Of a stretch of DNA of 64,000 bases, positions 43,402 through 51,482 are shown one piece after another (position 1 is the first letter of the stretch; the number at the start of each line of letters is the position of its first letter). The notes under the pieces were generated by a model. The model had not been told where the DNA came from. It saw only the letters and a program-made list of their open reading frames with translations, and did not search any database. Source of the stretch: JAIOSF01 sp047159865. Lineage in GTDB: Bacteria > Campylobacterota > Campylobacteria > Campylobacterales > Arcobacteraceae. The stretch covers positions 62,001 to 126,000 of the forward strand of contig NZ_AP038804.1 of assembly GCF_047159865.1 (NCBI RefSeq). Direction: 5' to 3'. Both the position numbers and the translations under genes were made by a program.

Positions 43402-44169
43402 TTATACAATTTTCTCTTGCCCAATTCTATACAAAGCAAAATCATAAATGATTGGATCTTCGTTATTAAATTTTTTTAATGCCTCTGTTATTAAAATAGC
43501 AGACTTTAAATCGTAAGTTTTTCTTTTTAGTAAACCTAACTTTAAAGAAACTTTGAAAGTATGTGTATCAAGTGGCAAAATCAAATCTTTTTTATCTACA
43601 TTTTTCCATAATCCCATATCAAGATTATCATCTCTCACCATCCACCGTAGAAACATATTGTATCTTTTGTAGCAAGAGTTTCCTATTTGTTTTATATGAC
43701 CTGTTTTATCTCTTTTAGGTGATGTTCCAACAAGAAATTTATACCCTTCACTATTATACGCATAAACTTCTTCAACATTTTGTATAATTTTTGATATTCC
43801 TTCTAAAACATCATGATTTTTATCATATCCTTTTCTAAAAATATTTTCCAAACTATCTTGAGCTTTCAAGCGTTTTATAGCAATAAAAAGTGCAATCACA
43901 TCAGATGATTTTTGAAACCTATAATAATGATTCGATAATTCTTTTTCAATACACTCTTCACTCTCTTCTAATAAATTAAAATCTAAAGAACTTAAGAATT
44001 TTACTATTTGATGTGCATTTCCATAAGAAAAAAGAGCACAAATAAGTGCTATATATTCATCGTTATTTTTTTGAGCTATCATCAAAGGATCTGGTGTCTC
44101 TTTTGTTAATTCATTCAGACTGTTTCTTTTTTTGACTTCTTTGTCTAATAGTTGTTTTATATTTTCCAT
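43402..44169 (-). CDS. TIGR02757 (DUF2400) family protein
   Basis: This is a 255-residue cytoplasmic protein of a family widespread in Campylobacterota and Bacteroidetes. Diagnostic stretches are PDPLMIAQKNNDEYIALICALFSYGNA near the N-terminus and NMFLRWMVRDDNLDMGLWKNV with LPLDTHTFKVSLKLGLLKRKTYD near the C-terminus. The family is unassigned. Its helical pattern with conserved His and Asp is reminiscent of HhH-GPD DNA glycosylases, which would suit the repair genes to its left, but that is inference. It is divergent from the SDR gene at 44208. Confidence 0.75.
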   Translation of the reverse strand: MENIKQLLDKEVKKRNSLNELTKETPDPLMIAQKNNDEYIALICALFSYGNAHQIVKFLSSLDFNLLEESEECIEKELSNHYYRFQKSSDVIALFIAIKRLKAQDSLENIFRKGYDKNHDVLEGISKIIQNVEEVYAYNSEGYKFLVGTSPKRDKTGHIKQIGNSCYKRYNMFLRWMVRDDNLDMGLWKNVDKKDLILPLDTHTFKVSLKLGLLKRKTYDLKSAILITEALKKFNNEDPIIYDFALYRIGQEKIV

Positions 44170-44207
44170 ACGCTATAATACCGAAAATTTTAGAACTTAG
44201 GATAAAA

Positions 44208-45032
44208 ATGAATTTAAGAAATTCTACTATACTTATAACAGGATGCTCCTCTGGTATTGGTTATGAAACTGCTCTATATCTTCAAAATAAAGGGTATCAA
44301 GTTTTTGCAACAGTAAGAAAAGAAAAAGATGTAAAAAGACTACAAAGTTTAGGATTGACAACATTTTTACTTGATGTGACAAAAAAAGAAACTATAGAAA
44401 ACACCTTAAATCAAATACTTCTACAAACAAATGGAACACTAGATGTTGTTTTTAACAATGCAGGTTTTGGTCAACCAGGAGCTGTTGAAGATTTGAGTAC
44501 TCAAGCTTTGAAAGAACAATTTGAAACAAATGTATTTGGACTTCATGAAGTTACTTTGCAGGTTTTAAAAATCATGAAAAAGCAAGGCTTTGGAACTATT
44601 ATTCAACACGGGTCTGTTTTAGGAATTATATCACTTAAACTTCGTGGTGCTTACAATGCTTCAAAATATGCGATAGAGGGTCTAACTGATACTTTACGAT
44701 TAGAACTAAGAGATACAAATATCAATGTAACTGTTTTAAATACAGGTCCTATTACAAGTAATTTTCGTAAAAATGCTATAGCAAAAACAATTAAAAATAT
44801 AGATATAAAAAATTCACGATTTTCAAAAAACTATGCAAAAAATATCAATGCAGACAAAAGCACCGTACCTTTTAATCTTGAAGCTATAGAGGTCTCAAAA
44901 ATAGTAGAAAAAATAATCACAAGTAAAACAGTAAAACCTCGATACTATATCACAAAAGCTACTTATATCTTAGGTTATCTTAAAAGAGTACTTTCAACAA
45001 AAAAACTAGATTTTATACTCAATAAAATCTAG
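44208..45032 (+). CDS. SDR-family oxidoreductase
   Basis: This classical SDR has 274 residues. ILITGCSSGIGYETALYL is the nucleotide loop, NNAGFGQPG follows, and GSVLG with YNASKYAIEG forms the catalytic Ser-Tyr-Lys set, then NTGPITSNF. The longer C-terminal part (EVSKIVEKIITSKTVKPRYYITKATYILGYLKRVL) is like retinol or steroid-type dehydrogenases. The substrate is unknown. It stands alone between divergent and convergent neighbours. Confidence 0.8.
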   Translation: MNLRNSTILITGCSSGIGYETALYLQNKGYQVFATVRKEKDVKRLQSLGLTTFLLDVTKKETIENTLNQILLQTNGTLDVVFNNAGFGQPGAVEDLSTQALKEQFETNVFGLHEVTLQVLKIMKKQGFGTIIQHGSVLGIISLKLRGAYNASKYAIEGLTDTLRLELRDTNINVTVLNTGPITSNFRKNAIAKTIKNIDIKNSRFSKNYAKNINADKSTVPFNLEAIEVSKIVEKIITSKTVKPRYYITKATYILGYLKRVLSTKKLDFILNKI

Positions 45033-45033
45033 T
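45003..45033. terminator. hairpin between convergent SDR and 74-residue genes
   Basis: AACTAGATTTTAT and ATAAAATCTAGTT are exact 13-base arms around ACTCA. The stem covers the last codons and stop of the SDR gene. Strong stem but only short T runs, so it may act in both directions. Confidence 0.5.
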
Positions 45034-45055
45034 TACTCAATCTATTCTATTTAGA

Positions 45056-45280
45056 CTATTCACTAGATAAATGCTTTTTCACTTTTTCAGATACTTCCTC
45101 AAAAGTGTCTTGTGTGAACTTCGTAGCTAAATCTAAATTTTTTTGAATTTTTCCCTCTTCTATATTTGTACTTTCACTAAAATAATTTACTACTTTTTTT
45201 GCCTGTGTTGGTACAAAAATATTTAATGTAATCATAATTGTAATAAATATAATCAATATTTTACTTATAAATCCAAACAT
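45056..45280 (-). CDS. small membrane-anchored or exported protein, unknown
   Basis: This is 74 residues with an N-terminal hydrophobic segment (FISKILIIFITIMITLNIFV, about 4-23) and a charged helical tail (FTQDTFEEVSEKVKKHL). It could be a single-pass inner-membrane protein or a small periplasmic protein. I do not recognise a family. It is 12 bases after the ABC permease gene on the same strand and may be co-transcribed with it. Confidence 0.6.
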   Translation of the reverse strand: MFGFISKILIIFITIMITLNIFVPTQAKKVVNYFSESTNIEEGKIQKNLDLATKFTQDTFEEVSEKVKKHLSSE

Positions 45281-45292
45281 AATTTACTCCCT

Positions 45293-46087
45293 TTAATATA
45301 TCTCTTTATTATTCGCTTTTTGTTGTAAAAAGTCTGCTATTTGCATAAGTGAAAATGTGATAAAAAATATAAATAATCCAGGAAAAAAACTTACCCACCA
45401 AGCAATTTCAAGAACACTTTTTCCCTCACTTAATAAACTTCCCCAGCTGATTTGAGGTGGATTAACACCTAAACCTAAAAAACTCAATCCAGATTCTGCA
45501 AGTATTGCACCACCTACTCCAAAAGTAAAAGAGATAAGGAAAATGGGTGCTAATAATGGTGCAAAATATTTAAAGATTATTTTCATATTACTTACTTTTG
45601 ATAATGTTAATATTTTAATATAAGGTTTATTTGAAATTGCAAAACTTTCGCTTCGTATCATTCTAGCAGTTGTCATCCAACCAGTAATAAATAACACTAT
45701 TATAAGTATAATTATTGAAGCTTCCATGTAACTCACTAAAGCTAAAAGTAAAAAGAATGTCGGAAAAGTCAAAAAAAGATCGATGATAATTGTAATTGAT
45801 TTATCATAGTTGCCTTTAAAATATCCGGCACTTATCCCTACAAACAATCCAATAAGTGAAGCAATACTAGCACTTAAAAACCCTATAATAAGTGAGGTTT
45901 GTCCACCATTTAATATCCTAGCAAAAATATCTCTTCCTAGTCTATCTGTACCCATTATATGTTCCAAACTAGGAGCCAATAATATTTTGTGGGGATTAAG
46001 CTCAAATGGTGAAATGGTGTAAACAAAAGGTAATAGAAATACACCAAATATAATAATACTCAATAAAAAAACTGAAAATTTAAACAC
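45293..46087 (-). CDS. DppC/OppC-type ABC transporter permease
   Basis: The 264-residue permease has about six helices. HIMGTDRLGRDIFARILNGGQTSLIIG is the DppC-family start of the core, followed by AGYFKGNYDKSI, the inner loop for the ATPase and AESGLSFLGLGVNPPQISWGSLL near the end. It imports peptides, nickel or similar ligands with a DppB-type partner. No partner permease, ATPase or binding protein is next to it. It overlaps rsmD by 8 bases. Confidence 0.8.
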   Translation of the reverse strand: MFKFSVFLLSIIIFGVFLLPFVYTISPFELNPHKILLAPSLEHIMGTDRLGRDIFARILNGGQTSLIIGFLSASIASLIGLFVGISAGYFKGNYDKSITIIIDLFLTFPTFFLLLALVSYMEASIIILIIVLFITGWMTTARMIRSESFAISNKPYIKILTLSKVSNMKIIFKYFAPLLAPIFLISFTFGVGGAILAESGLSFLGLGVNPPQISWGSLLSEGKSVLEIAWWVSFFPGLFIFFITFSLMQIADFLQQKANNKEIY

Positions 46088-46676
46088 GATAATATGTTAA
46101 AGAACTTTTCCCAAATTTTTTAGTTTTGTATTTTTCAAAATCACCCAAAACTTCTGGCATATCCAAACCTGTCATATGCTCAAAAGTAACTAAAACAACT
46201 TTTTTATTTGTAATATTTCTAACGATATCAAAAGCTTTTTCATAAATATCAGTCATCCCTTCTCGTATATCAAAAGGTGGATCTAAATATAAAATAATAT
46301 CATTATCTTGAACACTTTTTTGATCTTTGAGTTGATTGATCAGGTTTGGTATTTTTTCAAAAGTATCTCCAAACAGAGTTGTACAGTTTTCAGGTTCAAT
46401 TGCATCACAATTTCTTTGAAGTGTTTTAAAAGACTCTCTATTGATTTCACAAAAGTAACTATGCTTTGCTCCACGACTTAATGCTTCTAGTCCTATTCCA
46501 CCACTTCCACCAAATGCTTCAATAAAAAGAGTATCCATAATATCAAATTGCAAGACATTAAAGAATGACTCTTTTAAAATTGACTTTGAACTTCTTGTAA
46601 CTTCCAATGATGGTAACTCTATAATTCTATTTTTATATTTTCCACCAACTATTTTTGATATCACTTTATTTTTCAT
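46080..46676 (-). CDS. rsmD: 16S rRNA (guanine(966)-N2)-methyltransferase
   Basis: The 198-residue protein has IVGGKYKNRIIELP at the N-terminus, RSSKSILKESFFNVL, FIEAFGGSGGIGLEALSRGAK (SAM loop) and the catalytic YLDPPFD. It methylates G966 of 16S rRNA. It is translationally coupled on both sides: 11 bases of overlap with the diguanylate cyclase and 8 with the permease. Confidence 0.88.
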   Translation of the reverse strand: MKNKVISKIVGGKYKNRIIELPSLEVTRSSKSILKESFFNVLQFDIMDTLFIEAFGGSGGIGLEALSRGAKHSYFCEINRESFKTLQRNCDAIEPENCTTLFGDTFEKIPNLINQLKDQKSVQDNDIILYLDPPFDIREGMTDIYEKAFDIVRNITNKKVVLVTFEHMTGLDMPEVLGDFEKYKTKKFGKSSLTYYRV

Positions 46677-48000
46677 ATTGTACGACCTTATTTCTTCCTG
46701 TTATTTTTGCTTTATACATTGCTATATCTACTTTTTTGACAAAAGTAGCAGCATCATCCTTATCTACTTCAAACTGAGCTACACCAATACTAATAGTAAT
46801 CTTTTGCGGAATACTAGGATTTGAATACTTTTCTATGTTTTCTCTTATGTGTTCGGCTACTGTCAAAGATTCAGTAAGTGTTGTTTCGGGTAAGAGAACT
46901 AAAAATTCTTCTCCTCCCCATCTACAGGCATAATCTGTAGAACGAATTGACTCAACAATAATATTTGATAAATCTTTTAACACAATATCACCAACATCAT
47001 GTCCATAAGTATCATTTACTATTTTAAATTTATCAATATCTAACATCATCAAGGATAATCCATGCTGGTATCTATTTTCTCTTACAATCTCTTTTTCAAT
47101 TTCACTATTAAGCTTTTGTCTATTATAAAGTTTTGTAAGATTATCATGTGTTGCTTGATACTGCAATTCATAAGTATAGTTTTTCAAATCTGTAATATCT
47201 GTAAATGAGACTACAAAATGTTTTGTATGAAACATAAATGATTTGATATTAACTCGAAAAATAATCTCTTCATTCTTTTTATTTTTCATCACAACTACAC
47301 GATTATTATCTTCTCGTTGCATAATCTCTTCAACCCAATTATTACAGTTCTCGGTTGCAAAATAATTACTTTTTTCAATAAATAATTCACTAATACATTT
47401 TTGTTTTTCAATAAATTCTGTACTATTTTCATATCCAAAAAAATCTAATAATGTTTTGTTTACAGCCGTTGTACCATCTATTGTTACAACTAAAATAAGA
47501 TTGTCTTGGGCATCTAATATAGACTGTAGTTCATAAGTTTTTCTTTCAACTTTTTTTTGTAAATCATTATTAAAATTTTCTAATTTATTTCTTAAATATA
47601 TTGGCTCATAAGTTATGATAATACTATCAATTAATGATTTCATATTTAAAGGTTTGTTTACATAACTTCTTACTCGTAAATTAATTGCTTTTTGTAAAAA
47701 AGAAGCATCATTATGTGCTGTAGTTATAATAGAGGGGATAAAAGAATCAATTTTATTTATCTCAAAGAGCATATCCAATCCATTCATTTTAGGCATATTG
47801 ATATCTGTAATAACTATATCAATATTCTTTTTGTTTGGATCCTCATAATATGTTTTAAATATTTCTAGTCCCTCTTGCCCATCGTTTGCAGAAATTACTT
47901 TTCCTACAAATTTAGATAAAAAAGCACTTGTTAATTCATTTACTTCTATTTCATCTTCAACATACAATAAAGTGATATTTTTTAAAAAATCTTTTTTCAT
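46666..48000 (-). CDS. response regulator with PAS and active-looking GGDEF domain
   Basis: This is 444 residues. A receiver domain spans 1-125 (LYVEDEIEVNELT, with the phosphoacceptor in VITDINMPKMNGLDML and Lys in YVNKPLN). A PAS domain covers about 150-270, and a GGDEF domain from about 280 has DIDKFKIVNDTYGHDVGD, RWGGEEFLVLLPET and the I-site RSTD five residues before GGEEF. It should make cyclic di-GMP when phosphorylated. No histidine kinase is adjacent. Confidence 0.88.
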   Translation of the reverse strand: MKKDFLKNITLLYVEDEIEVNELTSAFLSKFVGKVISANDGQEGLEIFKTYYEDPNKKNIDIVITDINMPKMNGLDMLFEINKIDSFIPSIITTAHNDASFLQKAINLRVRSYVNKPLNMKSLIDSIIITYEPIYLRNKLENFNNDLQKKVERKTYELQSILDAQDNLILVVTIDGTTAVNKTLLDFFGYENSTEFIEKQKCISELFIEKSNYFATENCNNWVEEIMQREDNNRVVVMKNKKNEEIIFRVNIKSFMFHTKHFVVSFTDITDLKNYTYELQYQATHDNLTKLYNRQKLNSEIEKEIVRENRYQHGLSLMMLDIDKFKIVNDTYGHDVGDIVLKDLSNIIVESIRSTDYACRWGGEEFLVLLPETTLTESLTVAEHIRENIEKYSNPSIPQKITISIGVAQFEVDKDDAATFVKKVDIAMYKAKITGRNKVVQYEK

Positions 48001-48009
48001 TTTATATTC

Positions 48010-48726
48010 CTAACTAAAAACCTTTAGTGCATTTTCTAAGTCTTCTTTTGTATCAATTCCAAAACTTTTTGAAGTCACTTTCACCATATTTATTTTTTTA
48101 CTATTAGAAATAGCTCGTAACTGCTCTAATTTTTCAGTTTCTTCAAGTACCGACGCTTTAAACGAACAAAACTCATTTAAACTTCTTTTAGTAAATCCAT
48201 AAATCCCTAAATGCCCTTTATATTCAGCACTATTGTAGTGATCTCTATGATACGGTATTTTACTTCTTGAAAAATAGATTGCATCGCCTAAATCATCGCA
48301 AATTACTTTTACATGATTTGGATCATCTGCCATTTCTGAACTAATATCTTTAAAACAACTCACCATAGTAAAGTCTCTTTGTTTCAGCTCGTTTACTTTA
48401 GAGATAACAGCTTGTACCACTTCTGGCTCAATAAAAGGTTCATCTGCTTGCACATTTACTACTACTTCATCATCATTTAAATTTAAAATATTTACAGCTT
48501 CGTTAATTCTATCAGTTCCACTTTGATGTTTTGAAGATGTTAAAACAGCTTTAATATTATGTTTCAAAGCTAAATTCAGCACCTCTTCTGAATCAGTAGC
48601 GATAACTACTTCATCTAAAACACTTACTGCTTTAGCGGTTCTAATAACCATAGGTAAACCCAAAATATCAACTAATATTTTATTTTCAAATCTACTACTA
48701 TTTAGTCTTGCTGGTATTATTATCAT
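48010..48726 (-). CDS. kdsB: 3-deoxy-manno-octulosonate cytidylyltransferase
   Basis: The 238-residue protein has IIPARLNSSRFENKIL at the start, the CTP-binding arginine and lysine, GTDRINEAV, VNVQADEPFIEPEVV and YFSRSKIPYHRD with HLGIYGFTKRSL. It activates Kdo as CMP-Kdo for LOS core assembly. It heads a unit in front of the diguanylate cyclase gene. Confidence 0.92.
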   Translation of the reverse strand: MIIIPARLNSSRFENKILVDILGLPMVIRTAKAVSVLDEVVIATDSEEVLNLALKHNIKAVLTSSKHQSGTDRINEAVNILNLNDDEVVVNVQADEPFIEPEVVQAVISKVNELKQRDFTMVSCFKDISSEMADDPNHVKVICDDLGDAIYFSRSKIPYHRDHYNSAEYKGHLGIYGFTKRSLNEFCSFKASVLEETEKLEQLRAISNSKKINMVKVTSKSFGIDTKEDLENALKVFS

Positions 48727-48758
48727 ATTCTTTTCCTATAGTTTTTTAAATCTATTTA

Positions 48759-49304
48759 TTATTTTATCATTTTTATACTCTTCATTATACCATAAGTATA
48801 CTTAGGCATATAACGCTTGGTTATATAACTTAGTGGGAGTAATACGCTCTTTCTATTTTTATATCCTTTGTGCGGAATTATTAGTCTAGGTATATTAATT
48901 GTTGTGCTATTATAAAATATAATATCAATATCAAGTGTCCTTGGTGCATCTTGAAAACTACGAGTTCTCTTAAATCTAAGTTCATATCTTTGAAATGCAT
49001 TTAAAGATTCTATAGGTGATAAAGTTGTTCTTAATACTACAATGGCATTATAAAAATACTCTTGATCAAGAAATCCAAAAGGGGGATTTTTCAAAATAGG
49101 TGATGTTTGTTCAATAATAAATCGTGAATCACCTTGAAGCATTAAAAAAAGTTGATTAAATCTTTTTTGAACATTACCAATATTCCCCCCTATTCCTATT
49201 ATAACAATATTACTTTTTTGAGCTTTTATTGTATTTTTTACTTTTATATAAGGAAATCTATTTTTAAAGTAAAATGTCAAATCGTCATCAATTGTTTTTA
49301 GCAT
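48759..49304 (-). CDS. folK: 2-amino-4-hydroxy-6-hydroxymethyldihydropteridine pyrophosphokinase
   Basis: I prefer the ATG at 49304, preceded by AAAGGA, over the in-frame ATG at 49325. The protein then has 181 residues and overlaps the FlhB-like gene by 17 bases. FolK marks are IIGIGGNIGNVQKRFNQLF, TSPILKNPPFG, FYNAIVVLRT, RYELRFKRTRSFQDAPRTLDIDIIFY and IPHKGYKNRKSVLLPL. It makes the pyrophosphorylated pterin for folate synthesis. It is slightly longer at the N-terminus than most FolK. Confidence 0.85.
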   Translation of the reverse strand: MLKTIDDDLTFYFKNRFPYIKVKNTIKAQKSNIVIIGIGGNIGNVQKRFNQLFLMLQGDSRFIIEQTSPILKNPPFGFLDQEYFYNAIVVLRTTLSPIESLNAFQRYELRFKRTRSFQDAPRTLDIDIIFYNSTTINIPRLIIPHKGYKNRKSVLLPLSYITKRYMPKYTYGIMKSIKMIK

Positions 49305-49602
49305 TTTTATCCTTTTGATTTTCATCTTTTTGCATATTGTTTGAGATATTATAAATAAAACTAAATACTTCAGAAACAGCTTGGTATAACTCTACAGGAA
49401 TCTCTTTGTTAAGTTCTATTTGACTAAGCATATTTACTAAATCTTCATCTTTTTGAATAGGTATATCATTTTCCTCTGCTATTTTAATAATATTTTTTGC
49501 TGTTTCACCATCCCCTTTTGCCGTAACATTTGGAGCATTATCTTTTTCTTTATTATATTTTAATGCCACTGCTTTTTGCATGGGAAATTTTTTCTGTAGC
49601 AT
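49288..49602 (-). CDS. FlhB-like C-terminal-domain protein
   Basis: This is 104 residues, only the cytoplasmic domain of FlhB-type export switch proteins: KAVALKYNKEKDNAPNVTAKGDGETAKNIIKIAEENDIPIQKDEDLVNMLSQIELNKEIPVELYQAVSEVFSFIY in order. The self-cleaving NPTH motif and the membrane part are absent, as in stand-alone FhlB proteins. Such proteins can replace the FlhB C-terminus in flagellar export. It lies just after the FliK-like gene, and hook-length control protein and export switch work together. Confidence 0.85.
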   Translation of the reverse strand: MLQKKFPMQKAVALKYNKEKDNAPNVTAKGDGETAKNIIKIAEENDIPIQKDEDLVNMLSQIELNKEIPVELYQAVSEVFSFIYNISNNMQKDENQKDKNAKNN

Positions 49603-49604
49603 AT

Positions 49605-49790
49605 TTATACCTTTATATCTAAACCAAAATCTATATTTTGATTGTTACTATATGTTTTTAAATTATTTGATTTTTTAGTTTCCTCTTCAATATCAAAAAG
49701 ATTTAAACTCAAAAGTGAAAGTCCAATTGAATTTATCTGTGATCTTAACTTCTGTAGCTCTATTTGTATTGCACTTTTAAATTCGCTTTT
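49605..49790 (-). other. open 61-codon frame without a start codon, between fliK-like and flhB-like genes
   Basis: Directly after the fliK-like TAA the same frame stays open for 61 codons, and its stop is 2 bases before the FlhB-like ATG. It encodes a helical, amphipathic sequence (FKSAIQIELQKLRSQINSIGLSLLSLNLFDIEEE, then an Asn-rich tail). GGAG is at the right place for initiation, but no ATG, GTG or TTG follows it. The only in-frame TTG would give 35 residues. Possible readings are lost start, stop readthrough, a rare start or a base-call error. Confidence 0.45.
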
Positions 49791-50933
49791 TTATACTCCA
49801 ATATTTATATTTAAACCAGATTTTTTGTCCAACACTAGTAAAATTCGCAACTCACCATTCTCTTTTAAAGTAAGGTGAATAAGACAAGAAAATTCATCTT
49901 CATTCAAGTTATTAAATTTTAAATCTACATCTTCTAACTCATCTTGTAAAAAAGAGATAAATGAATGATTTGAGTTTGAACTTAAAGAGGAAAGTTGATA
50001 ATAATCAATTTGAGAAAGGGCTTTATCAATATTTGTTTTAAGCTCTTTAGAAACATTTTCTTGCATCCCTGGACTGTCAATTTGTTCTTTAATTTGAAGA
50101 AGTATAGTTTTTAAATCTCCTAATATATTCTTATTGTTTCCTATATTATTCTTATATAATTCCTGAATATTTAGTGTATTTATTTTATCTAACAACCTTG
50201 TGTTTTGAGTAATCAACTCTTTTAAAACAGTTATTTTCACTTCTTGATTTTTTTCATGGGAAAAAGATTGAAGTTTTGTTTCTGTATGTTTAATTTCATT
50301 TTTTACTTCTGTTAAATTTGGAAGATTGATATTTGATAATTGTTCTTTGATAAGAGATACTGTTTTATTAATATTTAACAAAAGAGCAGATAGTTGTAAT
50401 TGTTTTTTTTCTTGCATTACTGGCTCTTTTATTATATTGTTTAATATTGTTAGTTTTTCATTAAGCAGGGTTACGATTTTAGTCAAATTGTCTTTAATGG
50501 AAAAGTTTGATTGACCAAGTTTTGATTCTAAAAATACCCCACTATTTTCAAAACTACTTTTTACAACTTTTTGATTGATTGTATTTATATCAACAAGGGT
50601 GTTTTTTAAAAGTATGGTAAGTTTTTCAAGTTGTGGTAATTGTGTTTTTAAAGCATTTAAAATCTGTTTTATATCAGTAGAGATATTGTGAAACTTTAAA
50701 GAGTTTTTGCCATTTTCTACTATTGAAGCAACATCATTTTTTGTTTTAATTCCTGTAGCAATATCTTTAAGCATATCAGCCAATAAAGTCTGAATCCCTT
50801 TATCTTTGACCAATAGTGAAAGATCCACTTTTCCATCAACAGAAAGTTTTTCAATTTTTGATTTGATAGTTGGGTCAATTTTCGTTAACATTGTATTTAA
50901 AAGTGTATTTGTATTAATATTCATAATATTCAT
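49791..50933 (-). CDS. FliK-like flagellar hook-length control protein
   Basis: This is a 380-residue protein, mostly predicted helix with Asn, Lys and Leu repeats (LLKDIATGI, ILNALKTQLPQLEKL, LTKIVTLLNEKLTIL). It has a compact C-terminal domain with alternating strands (DVDLKFNNLNEDEFSCLIHLTLKENGELRILLVLDKKSGLNINIGV) that fits the Flg_hook/FliK C-terminal domain. It lacks a signal sequence, as expected of a flagellar-export substrate. The neighbouring FlhB-like gene supports the call. Sequence conservation is weak, hence moderate confidence. Confidence 0.6.
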   Translation of the reverse strand: MNIMNINTNTLLNTMLTKIDPTIKSKIEKLSVDGKVDLSLLVKDKGIQTLLADMLKDIATGIKTKNDVASIVENGKNSLKFHNISTDIKQILNALKTQLPQLEKLTILLKNTLVDINTINQKVVKSSFENSGVFLESKLGQSNFSIKDNLTKIVTLLNEKLTILNNIIKEPVMQEKKQLQLSALLLNINKTVSLIKEQLSNINLPNLTEVKNEIKHTETKLQSFSHEKNQEVKITVLKELITQNTRLLDKINTLNIQELYKNNIGNNKNILGDLKTILLQIKEQIDSPGMQENVSKELKTNIDKALSQIDYYQLSSLSSNSNHSFISFLQDELEDVDLKFNNLNEDEFSCLIHLTLKENGELRILLVLDKKSGLNINIGV

Positions 50934-51027
50934 TTTATCATTTTATCAATTAACATCTACAAAACTTTCTATAATACAATCTTAGATATAATAAATCTAA
51001 TTATAATAAATATATATGGAGTATAAA

Positions 51028-51471
51028 ATGAGTTTAAAAGAACAACTAAAATCTGACTTAAAAGAAGCTATGAAAGCTAAAGATATAAAAAAAAGAGATT
51101 CAATTAGAAGTATTAATACAATGATAAAACAAATTGAAGTAGATGAAAGAATTGAATTAGACGATGCAAAAATTATTCAACTCATACAAAAAGGTGTAAA
51201 GCAACGAGAAGAAGCTATTATCCAATTTAAAGAAGCTAAAAGAGATGATTTAGTAGCAAATGAACAAGAACAAATTGATATTTTTAGTTTATATTTACCA
51301 AAGCAACTTACTGATGATGAGTTAGAAATACTTATTCAAACTATTATTGATGAAGTGAGTGCAAGTAGTATGAAAGATATGGGTAAAATTATGAATCCTG
51401 CAAAAGAAAAAGTAGCAGGTAGAGCTGATGGAAAAAGAATCAACCAAGTAGTTAAAAAACTTTTATCATAA
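51028..51471 (+). CDS. yqeY: YqeY/GatB-domain protein
   Basis: The start is the ATG at 51028, 8 bases after GGAG. An in-frame ATG at 51016 would include that site. The 147-residue helical protein has LKEQLKSDLKEAMKAKD, SIRSINTMIKQIEVDERI, KQREEAIIQFKEAKRDDLVANEQEQIDIFSLYLPKQL and MKDMGKIMNPAKEKVAGRADGKRINQVVKKLL. It matches the tail domain of GatB, and a role in tRNA amidation or quality control is suggested for the family. Confidence 0.9.
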   Translation: MSLKEQLKSDLKEAMKAKDIKKRDSIRSINTMIKQIEVDERIELDDAKIIQLIQKGVKQREEAIIQFKEAKRDDLVANEQEQIDIFSLYLPKQLTDDELEILIQTIIDEVSASSMKDMGKIMNPAKEKVAGRADGKRINQVVKKLLS

Positions 51472-51482
51472 GATTAGGGAAA

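Noticed and set aside
49642..49878. Plus-strand 78-codon frame across the fliK-like 3' end
   Set aside because: It opposes a better-supported coding frame on the minus strand and has no independent support.
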